From assembly GCA_013329105.1 (NCBI GenBank), contig DUKW01000025.1:1-8086 (forward strand): a stretch of 8,086 nucleotides of DNA, written 5' to 3'. The notes below the pieces were generated by a model. It was not told where the DNA came from. It did no database searches and worked only from the letters and a program-made list of their open reading frames with translations. Positions 6,808-8,086 of the stretch are shown here, piece by piece. Source of the stretch: Candidatus Methanomethylophilaceae archaeon. Its GTDB lineage: Archaea > Thermoplasmatota > Thermoplasmata > Methanomassiliicoccales > Methanomethylophilaceae. How positions within the stretch are numbered: position 1 is the first letter of the stretch; every line of letters begins with the position of its first letter. The position numbers were made by a program, and so were the translations under genes.

Positions 6808-8086
6808 TGGTACGCCTCCAAGCAGATGTCCAGATATTCGCAGTCCTTACATACACTTGGACTGCGTGGTTTTGCCTGGAATCCCTCACCGCTGTATTTC
6901 TCAAGATCATTAAGGGCTTCTTTGACTACTAAGAGAAAACTATCCAACACATCAGGCATTATCGCTAAGGCATTCTTGTATGGTATAATGTCCTCACTCA
7001 ACCCTTCAACGACTCTATTGAACAACCTCTCAATAGGTTTCTTCTTTCTTGTCTTTCCGGCAAACATAACACTGAACTCTTCGTAGGCCTTTTCCTTCTC
7101 CATATCTCCCTTATCTGGAACTTCCCAGACCCTTATCTTGCGAAATGCCTCAAGAACAGTTTCTGATCCCACTTCATCTATCAGATCGATTTCGGATTTA
7201 TTCATAGCATTTAGATATTCGTTTATCCACGGATTTTTTGCGGTTACCAGGCCAGCCCGGTCGGTGCCTGTATATATAACGCTGACGCGATGTTTTTCTA
7301 TATCGTATTCTGTATAGTCCGAATCGACTGGTTTCATGTAATTATAATCCATTTGCAGACGTCTGCGCGGATCGCCTTCTGACCGTAAGAGGGCAAGGTA
7401 CACCAATGGCTGGACGTCTATCTCGTCACCATCCCATACGCCCTTTATTCTTCTGATGGTTTCGTTCACAGACCGTTTCTTAGCGGTCTTATGGTCCACA
7501 ATCAAATTCTCAGAAACTCGAAGGTCTATCCTGCCGTTCAGTCTCAGTTCTTCATTACGTGTGTCGAATTCCGTGTTGCCTATAGTAGGTTCAAGATCAA
7601 ACGCTCTGAACAGTCTGTTATAACCTTGCCTTCTGATCTGTAGGGGTTCGACATCGTAAGACTTCAGAAAATACTCGCAATTAATCATTAATTGATCCAT
7701 CTTTGCTAGGACGCTGTTAAGGGCTTTGCGGCTGTTAAGGAATGAGAGGTCATTGCGGAACACCTCTAGACACTCCCTCCTGGTCTCAGGCCCTGACCGT
7801 GATGGATAGTGAACGAGAAGCTCTGCGTATTCGTGTGCCATATTCCCGATGGTCTTTATTATGTGCTCTGGTTCAGGTGTGAGAGATGAGAACTGATACA
7901 TTTTGGGGCAGAGGAGCAGTTTGTTAAGCTTACTTTGGGATATGGTGTTTAGAGTTTGCGCACTCCCCCTTCTGCGCGGAAAGAGAGATTCAGACGGGTC
8001 ATCTAACCATCTGCACTCTCTCACTTCCTCTGCCACGTCTTCAAAGTCCAGCACTGGCCGGGCTTCACTGCGATTGAAATAGATAC
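6804..8086 (-). CDS. AddB/Cas4-like PD-(D/E)XK nuclease with Fe-S cysteines (5' end beyond window)
   Basis: The frame is open from the right edge to a TGA at 6806-6804. A GTG at 8054 would give 416 residues, but the frame continues upstream of it with no stop (IYFNRSEARP), so the gene probably starts outside the window. Numbering from that GTG, SQSKLNKLLLCPKMYQF (39-55) is the opening helix of a RecB/AddB-type nuclease domain. GNMAHE (70-75), GRID (D177), VDHKT (D187, K189) and QPLVY (Q215, Y219) supply the catalytic motifs. C49 with C402, C405 and C411 (CKDCEYLDIC) form the split four-cysteine set that holds an iron-sulfur cluster in AddB and Cas4. It is followed with a 4 bp overlap by the AddA-like gene, matching the addB-addA order, so the two products probably form one helicase-nuclease complex. 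Whether the missing N-terminus holds the inactive helicase-like region of AddB cannot be seen. A stand-alone Cas4-like nuclease remains possible. Confidence 0.85.
   Translation of the reverse strand, partial: IYFNRSEARPVLDFEDVAEEVRECRWLDDPSESLFPRRRGSAQTLNTISQSKLNKLLLCPKMYQFSSLTPEPEHIIKTIGNMAHEYAELLVHYPSRSGPETRRECLEVFRNDLSFLNSRKALNSVLAKMDQLMINCEYFLKSYDVEPLQIRRQGYNRLFRAFDLEPTIGNTEFDTRNEELRLNGRIDLRVSENLIVDHKTAKKRSVNETIRRIKGVWDGDEIDVQPLVYLALLRSEGDPRRRLQMDYNYMKPVDSDYTEYDIEKHRVSVIYTGTDRAGLVTAKNPWINEYLNAMNKSEIDLIDEVGSETVLEAFRKIRVWEVPDKGDMEKEKAYEEFSVMFAGKTRKKKPIERLFNRVVEGLSEDIIPYKNALAIMPDVLDSFLLVVKEALNDLEKYSGEGFQAKPRSPSVCKDCEYLDICLEAYQ
6815..6819 (-). promoter_or_regulatory. Ribosome binding site of the AddA-like gene
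   Basis: GGAGG on the minus strand lies 7 bases before the ATG at 6807, inside the last codons of the upstream nuclease gene. Spacing and match are near ideal. It supports this start and, with the ATGA overlap, points to reinitiation or coupled translation of the two subunits in similar amounts. It is the only convincing Shine-Dalgarno site in the window. Confidence 0.75.

Noticed and set aside
6425..6913. Plus-strand frame of 162 codons across the helicase/nuclease junction
   Set aside because: It is antisense to two well-supported coding ends and its Ser-rich composition marks it as a shadow.
6804..8086. Reading the Fe-S nuclease as Cas4 of a CRISPR system
   Set aside because: The motifs are shared with Cas4, but no cas1, cas2 or repeat array is present, and the partner is a helicase-nuclease, which fits AddB better.
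1..8086. Search for tRNA genes, insertion sequences, CRISPR repeats and long tandem repeats
   Set aside because: The DNA is almost entirely coding. By eye I found no cloverleaf-like segments, transposase frames, terminal inverted repeats or regularly spaced repeats.

Overview
The window holds five protein-coding genes and almost no non-coding DNA. I saw no RNA genes, mobile elements or CRISPR repeats. Four genes are on the minus strand and one is on the plus strand. The organism cannot be named from sequence alone. An archaeon, perhaps of the Thermoplasmata/methanogen type, is my best guess. The first genes of transcription units lack Shine-Dalgarno sites, as expected for leaderless mRNAs, while an internal operon gene has a good one. 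Isoleucine ATA and arginine AGG/AGA codons are common, and an AT-rich TATA-like core lies between the divergent genes. This is a low-confidence inference, and a bacterium is not excluded.

Reading the minus-strand operon in its own direction (right to left): positions 8086-6804 carry the C-terminal part of a PD-(D/E)XK nuclease with a four-cysteine iron-sulfur signature, like the nuclease domain of AddB or Cas4. Its frame is still open at the window edge, so its true start lies outside. It overlaps by 4 bp (ATGA) the next gene, 6807-3979. That gene is a 942-residue superfamily 1A helicase (UvrD/RecB/AddA type) with a second PD-(D/E)XK nuclease domain at its C-terminus. Together they look like a compact AddAB-type helicase-nuclease for double-strand-break end processing, in the addB-addA order. 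After a 40 bp gap follows a P-type cation ATPase (3938-1398) of the CtpE/Exp7-like class, with ten probable membrane helices.

The ATPase gene converges with a plus-strand DnaQ-like (DEDDh) 3'-5' exonuclease (817-1404), and the two coding ends overlap by 7 bp. The exonuclease is divergent from a helical, HEAT-repeat-like protein of unknown function (738-1), which runs off the left edge. The 78 bp between the divergent genes is the only place with room for a shared promoter region.

Three nuclease domains, on two helicase-nuclease subunits and one exonuclease, within 8 kb suggest a DNA repair or defence neighbourhood. No gene here is a recognisable defence-specific component, and the ATPase and HEAT-like genes have no evident link to DNA processing. 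The points most worth a second look are the AddAB-like pair in a possibly archaeal setting and the replacement of the TM4 PEGL motif by PVAL in the ATPase.
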